A DNA stretch of 64,000 nt from Paenibacillus marchantiae (GTDB lineage: Bacteria > Bacillota > Bacilli > Paenibacillales > Paenibacillaceae): contig NZ_CP118270.1 of assembly GCF_028771845.1 (NCBI RefSeq), forward strand, positions 682,001-746,000, read 5' to 3'. The translations under genes were made by a program, and so were the position numbers. The notes under the pieces were generated by a model, which saw nothing but the letters and a program-made list of their open reading frames with translations, made no database searches and was not told the DNA's origin. The first letter of the stretch is position 1. Each line of letters starts with the position of its first letter. Of this stretch, positions 1 through 8,126 are shown piece after piece.

Positions 1-374
1 CCGTTCAGGTTCACCACTTCAAGGATGCGCATTACGCGTGAAGAAATATCCTTGTCTTTTACCTTGCGCATCCGCAGGCCGAAGGCCACGTTGTCATAGA
101 CAGACAGATGCGGGAACAGCGCATAACTCTGAAATACAAATCCGAAATTCCGCTTGTTTACCGGAACCTTCGTATAATCCTTGCCGCCGAACATAAACTT
201 ACCCTGTGTTGCTTCCAGGAATCCGGCGATGAGGCGCAGCGTAGTTGTTTTGCCGCAACCGCTCGGTCCGAGCAGGGAGAGCAGCTTACCTTTTTCCAGC
301 TCCAATTGAAAATCCTTCAGGATCGTCTGGTTATCGTAAGCCACCGATACGCGATCCAATGTCAGCAATGCCAT
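1..374 (-). CDS. ABC transporter ATP-binding protein, PotA-like (partial)
   Basis: This is the N-terminal part of an ABC ATPase that would energise the two permeases encoded just upstream; the rest lies beyond the left window edge. The translation begins MALLTLDRVSVAYDNQTILK and shows Walker A (GPSGCGKTT, residues 36-44) and the Q-loop region (FVFQSYALFPHLSV). This arrangement is typical of the spermidine/putrescine, iron(III) and thiamine importer ATPases. The ATG at 374 is preceded by GGAGG at about 386-390 and starts 18 bases after the permease stop, so it is the last visible gene of the operon. The substrate cannot be told from this fragment. Confidence 0.9.
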   Translation of the reverse strand, partial: MALLTLDRVSVAYDNQTILKDFQLELEKGKLLSLLGPSGCGKTTTLRLIAGFLEATQGKFMFGGKDYTKVPVNKRNFGFVFQSYALFPHLSVYDNVAFGLRMRKVKDKDISSRVMRILEVVNLN

Positions 375-392
375 AGCGTTCTGCGCCTCCAA

Positions 393-1184
393 TTAACGTT
401 TAGTAAAGTATGAGAATCCGCCCATGATCCGTTCGATCACGAACATTAAAAGTCCAGTTAATACCATCAAAAGCACGGAAATGGCTGCAATGGTTGGGTC
501 AAAATAATTTTCTACATAGGTCAGCATCTGAATTGGCAATGTGCTTACCCCTGGTCCGGTCATAAACACGGAAATGTCCACGTTGTTGAACGACTCCAAA
601 AAGGCAATCAGCACCGCAGCGAGAATTCCTGAGCGAATGTTAGGCAGCACGATCTGGAAGAATGTTCTTACCCGTCCCGCGCCGAGACTCAGGGCTGCTT
701 CTTCTACCGCAAAGTCAAAGCTCGACAGACTCGATGCGATAACGCGAATGATAAATGGAAGCATAATAATCGTGTGACCGATCAGCAAACCCAAATACAT
801 CGGCAGATGATAGATCACGATGAGGTATTTCATCAATGTAAAACCAAGCACGATTCCCGGAATGAGTACCGGAGACAAGAACAATGCATTCAGCACGGAC
901 TTGCCCTTGAAATCATAACGACTAAGTGCGTACGCAGCTGGAACCCCGAGCAACAGCGCCAGCAAATTCCCCAGTAGGGAAATGATGATGGACGTCTGGA
1001 ACGTGCGGAGGAAACCGCCTGTGTTGAAAATATTCTCGTACCAGCGGAGGGAAAAGCCCTCCGGCGGAAATTTGAGTACCGTCCCCGGTTCAAACGAAGT
1101 CACCGAGATGATCAGAAGCGGGCCCAGCAGAAAGATAAAGACCAGCAGACTGAACAGGCCCAGCCCGATATGTTTCTCCCGCAT
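393..1184 (-). CDS. ABC transporter permease, PotC-like
   Basis: Inner-membrane subunit (263 residues, about six hydrophobic segments) of a binding-protein-dependent importer. The cytoplasmic EAA loop that contacts the ATPase is visible as EEAALSLGAGRVRTFFQIVLP around the middle of the C-terminal half. Length and layout fit the second permease (PotC type) of polyamine-, iron- or thiamine-family importers. It starts 4 bases after the stop of the companion permease, and its AGGGG ribosome-binding site overlaps the end of that gene, which suggests coupled translation. The ATPase gene follows it. Confidence 0.9.
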   Translation of the reverse strand: MREKHIGLGLFSLLVFIFLLGPLLIISVTSFEPGTVLKFPPEGFSLRWYENIFNTGGFLRTFQTSIIISLLGNLLALLLGVPAAYALSRYDFKGKSVLNALFLSPVLIPGIVLGFTLMKYLIVIYHLPMYLGLLIGHTIIMLPFIIRVIASSLSSFDFAVEEAALSLGAGRVRTFFQIVLPNIRSGILAAVLIAFLESFNNVDISVFMTGPGVSTLPIQMLTYVENYFDPTIAAISVLLMVLTGLLMFVIERIMGGFSYFTKR

Positions 1185-1188
1185 ATGT

Positions 1189-2007
1189 CTACCCCTTCGG
1201 ATTTAAAGTTTTGGCCATTTTGTTCATGACACCGACCACGACAAACGTAATGACAATCATAATCGCAGCAACGACCGAGGCCAGATACCAGTCGTTCAGG
1301 GTCATGGCGTTCTGATAGAGGAACGTCGCAATTACACGCTGTTTGCCTCCCAATAGTGCAGGCGTTGTATAAGCCGTCAGGCTTCCGACAAAAACAAGTA
1401 CGGCTCCGATAACGAGCCCTGGCACAGCCAGCGGGAACACCACCCGGCGAAATGCCGTGAAGCGGGATGCACCCAAACTCTGTGCTGCCTTGAGCAGATC
1501 ACCATCGATGTTCTCAAGCACACCGACCAGGGAAATGATCATAAGTGGCAGGAACAGATGGGTCAAACCAATCATCATGGCTGCCGGCGTATAAAGAATA
1601 TCCAGCGGCTTGTCCACGATACCAAGCCCAACAAGGGCGTTGTTAATCAGCCCTTTGCGTCCCAGAATAATCATCCAGCTAAACGAGCGCACAACCGGGC
1701 TCGTCAGCAGTGGGAAGATTGCCAACGCAAGCAGAATGCCTTTGCGGCGCGGCGCTTTCTGTGAAATATAATAAGCTGTCGGGAATCCGAGCACCACGCA
1801 GACGATGGTGGTGACCACGCTGACCTGCAGCGTCGTAAGCAATATTTTCAAAAAGTAAGGGTCTCTGAAAAAATGCATATATCCTTCAAACGTGAAGGAG
1901 TTTTCTTGAAAAAACGTCGATCCGATCGTCAGGACAATCGGAATGATCATAAATGCCGCCAAAAACACAAATCCCGGCAGCAATAGCCAGTATACTGATT
2001 TCTTCAT
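1189..2007 (-). CDS. ABC transporter permease, PotB-like
   Basis: First permease subunit (272 residues) of the same importer. It has an N-terminal membrane anchor (YWLLLPGFVFLAAFMIIPIV), further hydrophobic segments and an EAA loop (KAAQSLGASRFTAFRRVVFP). An AGGAG ribosome-binding site lies 7 bases before the ATG at 2007. Unlike the other junctions in this operon, the 281 bases separating it from the upstream nucleoside hydrolase gene contain a dispersed palindromic repeat. Expression relative to the upstream genes could therefore differ. Substrate is unknown; a polyamine, thiamine-precursor or nucleoside-related compound is possible. Confidence 0.9.
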   Translation of the reverse strand: MKKSVYWLLLPGFVFLAAFMIIPIVLTIGSTFFQENSFTFEGYMHFFRDPYFLKILLTTLQVSVVTTIVCVVLGFPTAYYISQKAPRRKGILLALAIFPLLTSPVVRSFSWMIILGRKGLINNALVGLGIVDKPLDILYTPAAMMIGLTHLFLPLMIISLVGVLENIDGDLLKAAQSLGASRFTAFRRVVFPLAVPGLVIGAVLVFVGSLTAYTTPALLGGKQRVIATFLYQNAMTLNDWYLASVVAAIMIVITFVVVGVMNKMAKTLNPKG

Positions 2008-2116
2008 CGCGGTACTCCTGACTTATAAAATGGTTTTAATCACACGTTTCATTGGAGCACATTTCAAAATAAATGCTATACGTTCGTCGCACCAACCGTT
2101 ACGGTTACGAATCGTT

Positions 2117-2221
2117 CTTTCGATCGCTGTTATCCTTGGATTTTCTTGATCGCCTTCTGTTAGAAGGAAAAATCCAAGGATAAAGGCGAACGCTTCGCTT
2201 CTACAGAATCGATTTCGTCCC
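2117..2221 (+). repeat. Dispersed palindromic repeat, copy A (core only)
   Basis: This copy carries the family core CGATCGCTGTTATCC, an inverted partner ATCCAAGGATAAAGGCGAACG, and the small palindrome GCGAACGCTTCGC. The arms TTATCCTTGGATTTT and AAAAATCCAAGGATAA can form a long stem. The same core occurs at 4452-4680 (opposite orientation) and 40681-40862, but here I do not find the terminal AAGTTGAACTAG sequence. It lies between the nucleoside hydrolase and permease genes of one operon. No protein is encoded. The rest of the 2008-2288 spacer shows nothing else I can name. Confidence 0.75.
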
Positions 2222-2288
2222 CTCCACTACCAGCGAAATACGTAAGGAATGATTTTTAGACTATACCCCAATGCCGTGAAGATCATAG

Positions 2289-3227
2289 CTACGCATTTAA
2301 CGCATTAATAAACAACTCAAGAAATGCTTCGGCATCTACCGTTTCGCATACCAATGTGTTAGGCTGTTCACCCAAACGGTTTTGGAAGTCACATACCATT
2401 TGACCATCGCACAAACGGCTGGCCGTCTCTACATCAACGTAATACGATTTGCGTCCAACCAGTTCCGGGGCAAGAGCGACACCAACGGCCAGTGGATCAT
2501 GCAGGGCACAGGCGCGTATGCCGTTCATTTCTTCATACCGCTTGATGTAAATCTCCGTGCTCTGTGCCACGTAATCGCGCAATACCGGATCAGTTAATCG
2601 TCCGATGGCTTCTTCATTCAGCAGCGTTTGGCGGGTAACATCCAAGCCCACCTGCGTAAGCTTCTCGAAACCTGCGTGCAATACAATGCGTGCGGCTTCG
2701 GGATCGGCGTACGTGTTGTACTCCGCAGTAGGGGTAACATTGCCATGTCCACGAACGACGCCACCCATGAAGATGACTTCCTTCAATAATGTAGGCAGCT
2801 CAGGACACTTCATTAACGCAAGCGCCAGATTCGTTAACGGCGCAGTCATAATCAATGTTAGTTCGCCTGGGTACAACTTCGCTTGTTCAACGATAAATTC
2901 CGGGGCAAAACCTTCATCAGCCTGCTTGGACACGGCCGGATCGGGCAGCGCACCACCCAATCCGTCTTGCCCATGTACCCGGTGCTCATAGTGAGACTTG
3001 CGTGTGAGTGGCCCAGCCGCTCCGGCAATGACCGGAATGGAGGGTGCTCCCACCAGCTCGAGAATTTTGCATGTATTATCCGTTGCCTGCTGGAGCGATA
3101 CATTCCCACAGACCGTGGTAATTCCGAGAATGTCCAGCTTCCGACTCTTGACGGCCAGCAAGATGGCCAGCGCGTCATCAATACCGGTATCCACATCCAG
3201 AATGATGCGATTTCCTGTTTCACTCAT
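2289..3227 (-). CDS. Inosine-uridine preferring nucleoside hydrolase family protein
   Basis: Predicted to hydrolyse the N-glycosidic bond of ribonucleosides to free base and ribose. The calcium-binding family signature is at the N-terminus (LDVDTGIDDALAI, Asp11, Asp13, Asp17 and Asp18), and the length of 312 residues is normal. A further ATG-less extension upstream is open, but the ATG at 3227 has a good GGAG site about 10 bases before it, so I start there. It lies between the binding-protein gene and the permease genes of the same operon. That suggests the importer delivers a nucleoside or nucleoside-like compound, or a precursor freed by this enzyme; this is inference. No signal peptide is visible, so it acts in the cytoplasm. 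Confidence 0.85.
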   Translation of the reverse strand: MSETGNRIILDVDTGIDDALAILLAVKSRKLDILGITTVCGNVSLQQATDNTCKILELVGAPSIPVIAGAAGPLTRKSHYEHRVHGQDGLGGALPDPAVSKQADEGFAPEFIVEQAKLYPGELTLIMTAPLTNLALALMKCPELPTLLKEVIFMGGVVRGHGNVTPTAEYNTYADPEAARIVLHAGFEKLTQVGLDVTRQTLLNEEAIGRLTDPVLRDYVAQSTEIYIKRYEEMNGIRACALHDPLAVGVALAPELVGRKSYYVDVETASRLCDGQMVCDFQNRLGEQPNTLVCETVDAEAFLELFINALNA

Positions 3228-3334
3228 ACATTCCCAACTCCTCTGTCGTTCAATGATTGCTTGCTGCAAATTTTTGTTTGTCGAGCACAATCTATACCTG
3301 TCTCTAAACCTTATCGTTCTAACGCTAATTATGC

Positions 3335-4408
3335 TTATTGTGCAATCTCGCGGTTCCAACGATCTGTCCATGCTTTAGCCTGTTGATTCACAAATTCCAT
3401 ATCCAGCTTGTTCAGCTTGCCAACTACGTCCGCACCATATGTTACGCCTTCAGCTTCTTCGGCATTCAATTCAACCTTCGTATTTACCGGGGAGTCCACT
3501 TTAGCTTTGGCGGATTTGGTTTGTACATCCTGGCTCAACTGCCAGTTGATGAATTCTTCGGCGAGTTCTTTGTTCTTACTGCCTTTCACGACATTGATCG
3601 TATTCATGACTGCATATGCACCTTCGCTAGGTGTAACAAACTTCGCATTTGGAACTGCAGCTTTCAGGTCTTTGAAGTACATTTCCATAATCGGTCCGCC
3701 CGCAATCTCTTCTTGGGAGAACATGTTCACGAATTCGGAAGTTTGCGTGTAGAATTTAACAACGTTGCTGCTTAATTTTTTCAGTTCCGCAAATGCTGCA
3801 TCTTCATTAAACGTTTCGTTTCCGGCTACACGGGAAGCTGCATCCAATACCATTGGGCCTGCTGTTGCCGTAATATTCGGAATGGTCAGGTTACCCGCAA
3901 ACGCCGGGTCCCACAGATCTGCCCATGAAGTGACTTCTTTGTTAACGAGGTCTGGATTATAAGCGATTCCGAGCTGTCCAACCGTATAGGCCGGGCCGTA
4001 ATCTTCGCCAAGCGGTGCTTTGGCAATATCATAAATATCATTCACATTCGGAATTTTGGAGCGGTCGATTTTCTCAAACAAACCTTCATCAATACCTTGC
4101 TGTGCATAGTAATCGGACAAATAGATCACATCCACATTGGATGTACCTTGGCGGATTTTGTTCAAACGCTCAGCGTTGTTACCCACTTCAAGCACGATGT
4201 CTACATTATGTTCTTTTTCAAATGGACCAAATACTTCTTCATTGAAGAAATCTTCCGAGAACCCCCAAGTGGAGATGACCAGCTTAGTTGGCGCCGTGCC
4301 TCCGCTGCCTGATCCGCCTGTTGCGTTCTCTGTGCTGCTGCCGCAACCTGCAAGTAATACCGATGTCATTGCCACTGCCGCCAAACCGCTAATCCACTTT
4401 TTCATCAT
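3335..4408 (-). CDS. ABC transporter substrate-binding lipoprotein, PotD-like
   Basis: Extracellular solute-binding lipoprotein (357 residues) that would capture the substrate of the importer encoded downstream. The signal peptide ends in a lipobox LLAGC (Cys about residue 22). The mature protein begins after a Gly/Ser linker with TKLVISTWGFSEDFFNEEVF, the style of polyamine/thiamine-type binding proteins (class D). AGGGGG precedes the start, which could be either of two adjacent ATGs (4408 or 4405). It is the first gene of the operon; only about 45 bases separate it from the copy B repeat, so its promoter must lie in or very near that element. Confidence 0.88.
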   Translation of the reverse strand: MMKKWISGLAAVAMTSVLLAGCGSSTENATGGSGSGGTAPTKLVISTWGFSEDFFNEEVFGPFEKEHNVDIVLEVGNNAERLNKIRQGTSNVDVIYLSDYYAQQGIDEGLFEKIDRSKIPNVNDIYDIAKAPLGEDYGPAYTVGQLGIAYNPDLVNKEVTSWADLWDPAFAGNLTIPNITATAGPMVLDAASRVAGNETFNEDAAFAELKKLSSNVVKFYTQTSEFVNMFSQEEIAGGPIMEMYFKDLKAAVPNAKFVTPSEGAYAVMNTINVVKGSKNKELAEEFINWQLSQDVQTKSAKAKVDSPVNTKVELNAEEAEGVTYGADVVGKLNKLDMEFVNQQAKAWTDRWNREIAQ

Positions 4409-4451
4409 GATCTGATTCCCCCTGATATGTGTGATTTAACAACCCAAACCA

Positions 4452-4680
4452 TTAAGTTGAACTAGCTTGATAACGCATTTCACCTAGAAAACAGAAAGAA
4501 CCTGGAGAAACGAAGTGTTCGCCTAAAAGCTTTCTGAAAGAAAGCTTCTTCGAAAGCATAAGCTATCACAAGATTTCTACCTTTATTAAAGGGAATAAAA
4601 GAAATCTGGGGATAACAGCGATCGGAAGGTCTTCTGATTTTCGAAGGGTACATGCGTTATTTAGGGCTAGTTCAACTTAA
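4452..4680 (-). repeat. Dispersed inverted-repeat element, copy B (complete)
   Basis: A 229-base element bounded by perfect 15-base terminal inverted repeats: TTAAGTTGAACTAGC at 4452-4466 and GCTAGTTCAACTTAA at 4666-4680. Read on the minus strand, the interior holds CTTCCGATCGCTGTTATCCC near one end and GCGAACACTTCGTTTCTCCA near the other. Both blocks recur in the copy at 40681-40862 and, in part, at 2117-2221. No open reading frame fills it, so it looks like a non-autonomous, MITE-like or structured intergenic repeat. It sits directly upstream of the binding-protein gene that starts at 4408. Confidence 0.8.
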
Positions 4681-4720
4681 AAAACAAAAAGAAAAGCATT
4701 CTTGTATAAACAAGAACACT
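4681..4720 (-). terminator. Probable terminator after the DUF2294-like gene
   Basis: On the minus strand TTCTTG, a short loop and CAAGAA form a hairpin (4699-4716) followed by a T-rich run, matching a Rho-independent terminator. It is about 160 bases past the stop at 4881. The stretch between shows no convincing gene. Confidence 0.5.
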
Positions 4721-4880
4721 TTTCTTCGTAAACAAAGGAAAGCGACACCCGCTGCCGGTACATCATCGGTTTCTGCTTCAGAATCAATCCGAAGTCAGAC
4801 GCCATCATATGAAATTGTTTGGAATCCGAATGATGAATTAGAATCGTTCGCACCGCATGCATCGAACCTGTCGATCCATC

Positions 4881-5225
4881 CTATGCTTGTTCCAATATCA
4901 CATTCGTGATGGCCCACTGCGTGGACGCATCGTAATCCCGTAATACAGCTTCGATTGGCAAACCCATGTGCTGCTCCAACTTCTCCCTGAATTTCTTCTT
5001 ATACAAGACAGACATGCGGAAGTCCACTTCCAGCTTCAAGCCGGGGGCCTCCCCTTCCAGGGCGTCAGAGCGCGGTGAACGTCGGTGCTTCGCGTAGAAG
5101 GTTACAATGTTCTGATCAATGGTCACTCTCAGGAGAGTGGTCCCAAAGCCGAACAGTTCCTTCGAAATTTCGTTATAATACTGGCACATCTTCTTCTTGC
5201 TCTCATTGCTGTCCAGCAGTTCCAT
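4881..5225 (-). CDS. DUF2294 / MpsC-like small protein
   Basis: A soluble protein of about 114 residues. The middle (ELFGFGTTLLRVTIDQNIVT) and the C-terminal REKLEQHMGLPIEAVLRDYD segment resemble DUF2294, the domain also called MpsC in a membrane-potential-generating system. I recognise it only from overall pattern, so the family name is tentative. I chose the ATG at 5225, preceded by GGGTGAG; a GTG at 5237 is also possible. It stands alone: no MpsA/MpsB partner is visible, and the neighbours are an inverted-repeat element and the fructan operon. Confidence 0.6.
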   Translation of the reverse strand: MELLDSNESKKKMCQYYNEISKELFGFGTTLLRVTIDQNIVTFYAKHRRSPRSDALEGEAPGLKLEVDFRMSVLYKKKFREKLEQHMGLPIEAVLRDYDASTQWAITNVILEQA

Positions 5226-5428
5226 GAACTCACCCACATCATTTACTACCGTACGTTCGACGTGTTAACACGATTGATTATACATATATCTACGATTTTA
5301 GGCAACCCAAAAGATATAGTTAACATGCAAATAACACATAAAAGCGAACGATAGGTATAAACTAGCGAAAACAATTCGTAAATATTCACCGTGAGCGTGC
5401 TTAGCGTTACCTGTATCTCTTTTCTCTA

Positions 5429-5633
5429 TTATTCTTGCTTAAAAACCCAATTTTGATACTCGTTCTCTGGATGAAACTCAAAACGACTGAGCATCACCTT
5501 TTCCTGATCCGCCTTGAACCGTGGCGTACTTTTTCTTGTAGTAAATGAGACAAAAATCCCACAAAGGACGGTGAGGTCACATAGCCAAGTGAACCTGCAT
5601 CCGTCCCTTCTGGGACATTATTAATATAAGAAA
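5429..5633 (-). pseudogene. Decayed 3' end of an unrecognised gene
   Basis: Directly after the fructokinase stop, the minus strand reads protein-like ISYINNVPEGTDAGSLGYVT in one frame. It then continues protein-like in another frame, VSFTTRKSTPRFKADQEK and on to FEFHPENEYQNWVFKQE with a stop at 5429-5431. The switch falls near a run of T/A at about 5550. Neither piece has a start codon or ribosome-binding site, so it looks like the remains of a gene disrupted by deletion and frameshift. I do not recognise the family. The remaining spacer, 5226-5428, shows no gene. Confidence 0.4.
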
Positions 5634-6527
5634 TTATAAAGCCGACGTTGGATGTTGCTGCAATGCCTCTAAACCCAATGCAAGCGCACCGCATAGTCCT
5701 GCGTGCTGGCCCAATCCCGGCTGGACAATATATTGATCGATATGTTGCGTTATTGAGGCTGCATTCACATAACCATTCAGATTTCGTACAACCCGCTCCC
5801 GGATCATGGGGAACAGATGACTTTGCTGCATCACCCCTCCGCCCAAGATGACCTTTTGCGGGGAATGAAGCAGAATGGCTGTCGTGATGGACTCCGCAAT
5901 GTAAAAGGATTCGATCTCCCAGGCAGGGTGGTCTGCCGGCAGTTCGCTGCCAGGGCTCTGCCAACGGGCTTGAATGGCTGGCCCCGCAGCCATGCCCTCC
6001 AAGCAATCGCCATGATACGGACATAATCCGGCAAAATGATCCTCCGGGTGCCGTCTCGTCCGGATGTGCCCACCCTCTGGGTGCAGCAATCCATGCACAC
6101 GTTTACCTCCCGCTACAAGTCCAATCCCAACACCTGTGCCGATTGTATAATACACACAGTTTTCCAATCCCTTTGCTGCTCCCCAAGTGACTTCTCCAAG
6201 GGCCGCTGCATTCACATCCGTATCCCATCCGAAGGGAATCGGGAATTCGCGCTTCAAGGTTCCAATAACATTACAGTTTCCCCACCCTGGCTTGGGCGTT
6301 GTTGTAATGTAACCACAGGTGGGGCTATCCGGTTGCAGATCAATCGGACCAAAGGAGCCGATTCCGATTGCGGCTACTCCTTTATCCCTGAAATAGTCAA
6401 TAACCTTCGCCAGTGTGGTCTCTGGATGTTCCGTTGGAAAGCTGCACCAATCTTCAATTCCCCCTCGCTCATTACCTACACCACATACAAACTTTGTTCC
6501 ACCGGCTTCTATTGCTCCTATACGCAT
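5634..6527 (-). CDS. scrK: ROK-family fructokinase
   Basis: ATP-dependent sugar kinase (297 residues) expected to phosphorylate fructose released by the GH32 hydrolase encoded just upstream. The N-terminal phosphate-binding motif IEAGGTKFVCGVG is followed by the DTDVNAAALGE active-site region and GTGVGIGLVAGG. The zinc-site segment HIRTRRHPEDHF...CPYHGDCLEG is typical of the bacterial fructokinase/GmuE branch of ROK proteins. AGGGGGAC lies before the ATG at 6527. It is the last intact gene of the fructan/sucrose operon, 19 bases after the GH32 stop. Mannose or another hexose cannot be excluded as substrate. Confidence 0.88.
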   Translation of the reverse strand: MRIGAIEAGGTKFVCGVGNERGGIEDWCSFPTEHPETTLAKVIDYFRDKGVAAIGIGSFGPIDLQPDSPTCGYITTTPKPGWGNCNVIGTLKREFPIPFGWDTDVNAAALGEVTWGAAKGLENCVYYTIGTGVGIGLVAGGKRVHGLLHPEGGHIRTRRHPEDHFAGLCPYHGDCLEGMAAGPAIQARWQSPGSELPADHPAWEIESFYIAESITTAILLHSPQKVILGGGVMQQSHLFPMIRERVVRNLNGYVNAASITQHIDQYIVQPGLGQHAGLCGALALGLEALQQHPTSAL

Positions 6528-6546
6528 CTTGCTGTCCCCCTAGTGC

Positions 6547-8028
6547 TCATTTCAATTGGACTTCAGCTCGGATAGGGGATAGCTCGTAGATATGAAGCGA
6601 AGCAAATACTACATCCTTATTTTCGGACTGAACAGAGATTCCCTCAGAACCCGCATCCGGATAGATCAGATCGGTAATCACCGCTTGACCGTCATTGGCA
6701 AATACCTCTACGGATGAGTAATCCACAAAGATACGCAGATGTTGGTTGCCGTCCACTGCTTTTAATCCAGCTGCATGGCGACCCAGGAAATGTTCATGAA
6801 AATCGATAATACCCGATCGACTGCGATCAACATATACCTCATTCTGACGAACGTCCACGCCGATGAGAGTTTCATTGTCCGCACCACTTCGTAATGCAAA
6901 TTGAACAGATTGATCAGAAGGCCATTCCGCATGAATCTCATAGTTTACAAGGCCCAAGGTGTTCAACTGCTCACTCACTTGTCTAATAGAAGTATTCTGT
7001 AAGGACAGTACTGGCGTGCGTGCGTGCTCCAGCTCGCGTACAGGACGCTGAACCAGCAGGACTTCTCCGTCCCTTTTCTCCAATGTCAGCTCTCTCGCAA
7101 TGGTCATCGCGCCGCGGTATGCTTCGGTTGGTGTCTGATTGGCATACATCCAGTTGCTCATCCAGCCCATAAACAGACGTCTGCCGTCTTCGGCCGGAAT
7201 GTCGGACCAACTGACCCCTGCGTAGTTATCCCGACCATGATCAAGCCAGCGAACGGTATGGGAAGCTTCATCAGGAACAAATGTAATGCCATCAAAATCT
7301 CCGGTGAAGTATTGCGTTCTGGAGCCTTCTTTGAAGGCCGGATCTGCACCAATGCTGACGAGCATCACCCATTTCTCCTGGCTCGCATCTCCATCCACGG
7401 CCAGCGGGAACAGATCAGGGCACTCCCATACGCCATCATGCGAACCGATCCCTGCGCCGAATTCACTGCCCAGTGTCCAATCCTTCAGATTGGGGGAATG
7501 GTACAGACATACCGTTTGACCACAAGCGATAATCATAATCCATTCCTTGGTCTGTTCATGCCAGAACACTTTGGGATCACGGAAATCCACGAACGACTCA
7601 TGCTCCAGTACCGGATTGCCCTCGTATTTCATCCATGTTCTGCCGCTATCCTTGCTATATGCGAGGCTCTGAGACTGAACGGGAGGATTGTTAGGCACCT
7701 CCTGATGATGGGTGAAAATAGCCACAAGTCCTGGCTCATCGTCAAAGAATCCGGACGTATTGTTCCAGTCCACCACGGCGCTGCCGGAGAATATCATGCC
7801 ATGCTCATCCGGCGCCAAAGCCACAGGCAGCTCTTCCCAGGTAACCAGGTCCTTGGTCACCGCGTGTCCCCAATGCATCGGTCCCCATGTTGTGCCAAAT
7901 GGATGATGCTGATAGAACAAGTGATACTCGCCTTTGAAAAATACCATACCGTTGGGGTCATTCATCCAATTTTTCTTGGGCGAGAAGTGATAGGCGCCCC
8001 GGTAATCCGTTGTTGAAATGGTAGACAT
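6547..8028 (-). CDS. Glycoside hydrolase family 32 (sucrose / fructo-oligosaccharide hydrolase)
   Basis: Cleaves terminal beta-fructofuranosyl residues of sucrose, sucrose-6-phosphate or short fructans. The three GH32 landmarks are present: WMNDPNG near the N-terminus (nucleophile Asp24), FRDPKVFW, and ECPDLF (acid/base Glu). A beta-sandwich C-terminal domain follows, for 493 residues in total, the normal length. There is no signal peptide, so it acts on imported sugar in the cytoplasm. The partner importer is an ABC system rather than a PTS, so a non-phosphorylated fructo-oligosaccharide is the likelier substrate than sucrose-6-phosphate; this is inference from context. Confidence 0.93.
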   Translation of the reverse strand: MSTISTTDYRGAYHFSPKKNWMNDPNGMVFFKGEYHLFYQHHPFGTTWGPMHWGHAVTKDLVTWEELPVALAPDEHGMIFSGSAVVDWNNTSGFFDDEPGLVAIFTHHQEVPNNPPVQSQSLAYSKDSGRTWMKYEGNPVLEHESFVDFRDPKVFWHEQTKEWIMIIACGQTVCLYHSPNLKDWTLGSEFGAGIGSHDGVWECPDLFPLAVDGDASQEKWVMLVSIGADPAFKEGSRTQYFTGDFDGITFVPDEASHTVRWLDHGRDNYAGVSWSDIPAEDGRRLFMGWMSNWMYANQTPTEAYRGAMTIARELTLEKRDGEVLLVQRPVRELEHARTPVLSLQNTSIRQVSEQLNTLGLVNYEIHAEWPSDQSVQFALRSGADNETLIGVDVRQNEVYVDRSRSGIIDFHEHFLGRHAAGLKAVDGNQHLRIFVDYSSVEVFANDGQAVITDLIYPDAGSEGISVQSENKDVVFASLHIYELSPIRAEVQLK

Positions 8029-8060
8029 GTTGGTTTACTCCTTTGATTCAAACCGTTGAA

Positions 8061-8113
8061 GAGGAGACTTGCTTCACTCACGCACCTTAATGCTATGTAC
8101 GGCAGAGTCTCCT
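8061..8113 (-). promoter_or_regulatory. Intercistronic inverted repeat between binding-protein and GH32 genes
   Basis: GAGGAGACT at 8061-8069 pairs perfectly with AGTCTCCTC at 8105-8113, leaving a 35-base loop. It falls between the stop of the binding-protein gene and the start of GH32, in the same transcript direction. There is no T-tract, so it is more likely a partial terminator or mRNA-stabilising stem that keeps binding-protein levels above those of downstream products. Confidence 0.45.
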
Positions 8114-8126
8114 CATCGAGTTTGTT

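Noticed and set aside
3228..3371. N-terminal extension of the nucleoside hydrolase
   Set aside because: It would overlap the end of the binding-protein gene, and a good ribosome-binding site supports the start at 3227.
4409..4451. TPP riboswitch before the PotD-like gene, suggested by the thiamine-type importer class
   Set aside because: The leader is short and shows none of the conserved THI-box sequence.
4677..4862. 61-codon minus-strand frame after the DUF2294-like gene
   Set aside because: It runs through the terminator hairpin and lacks a ribosome-binding site.
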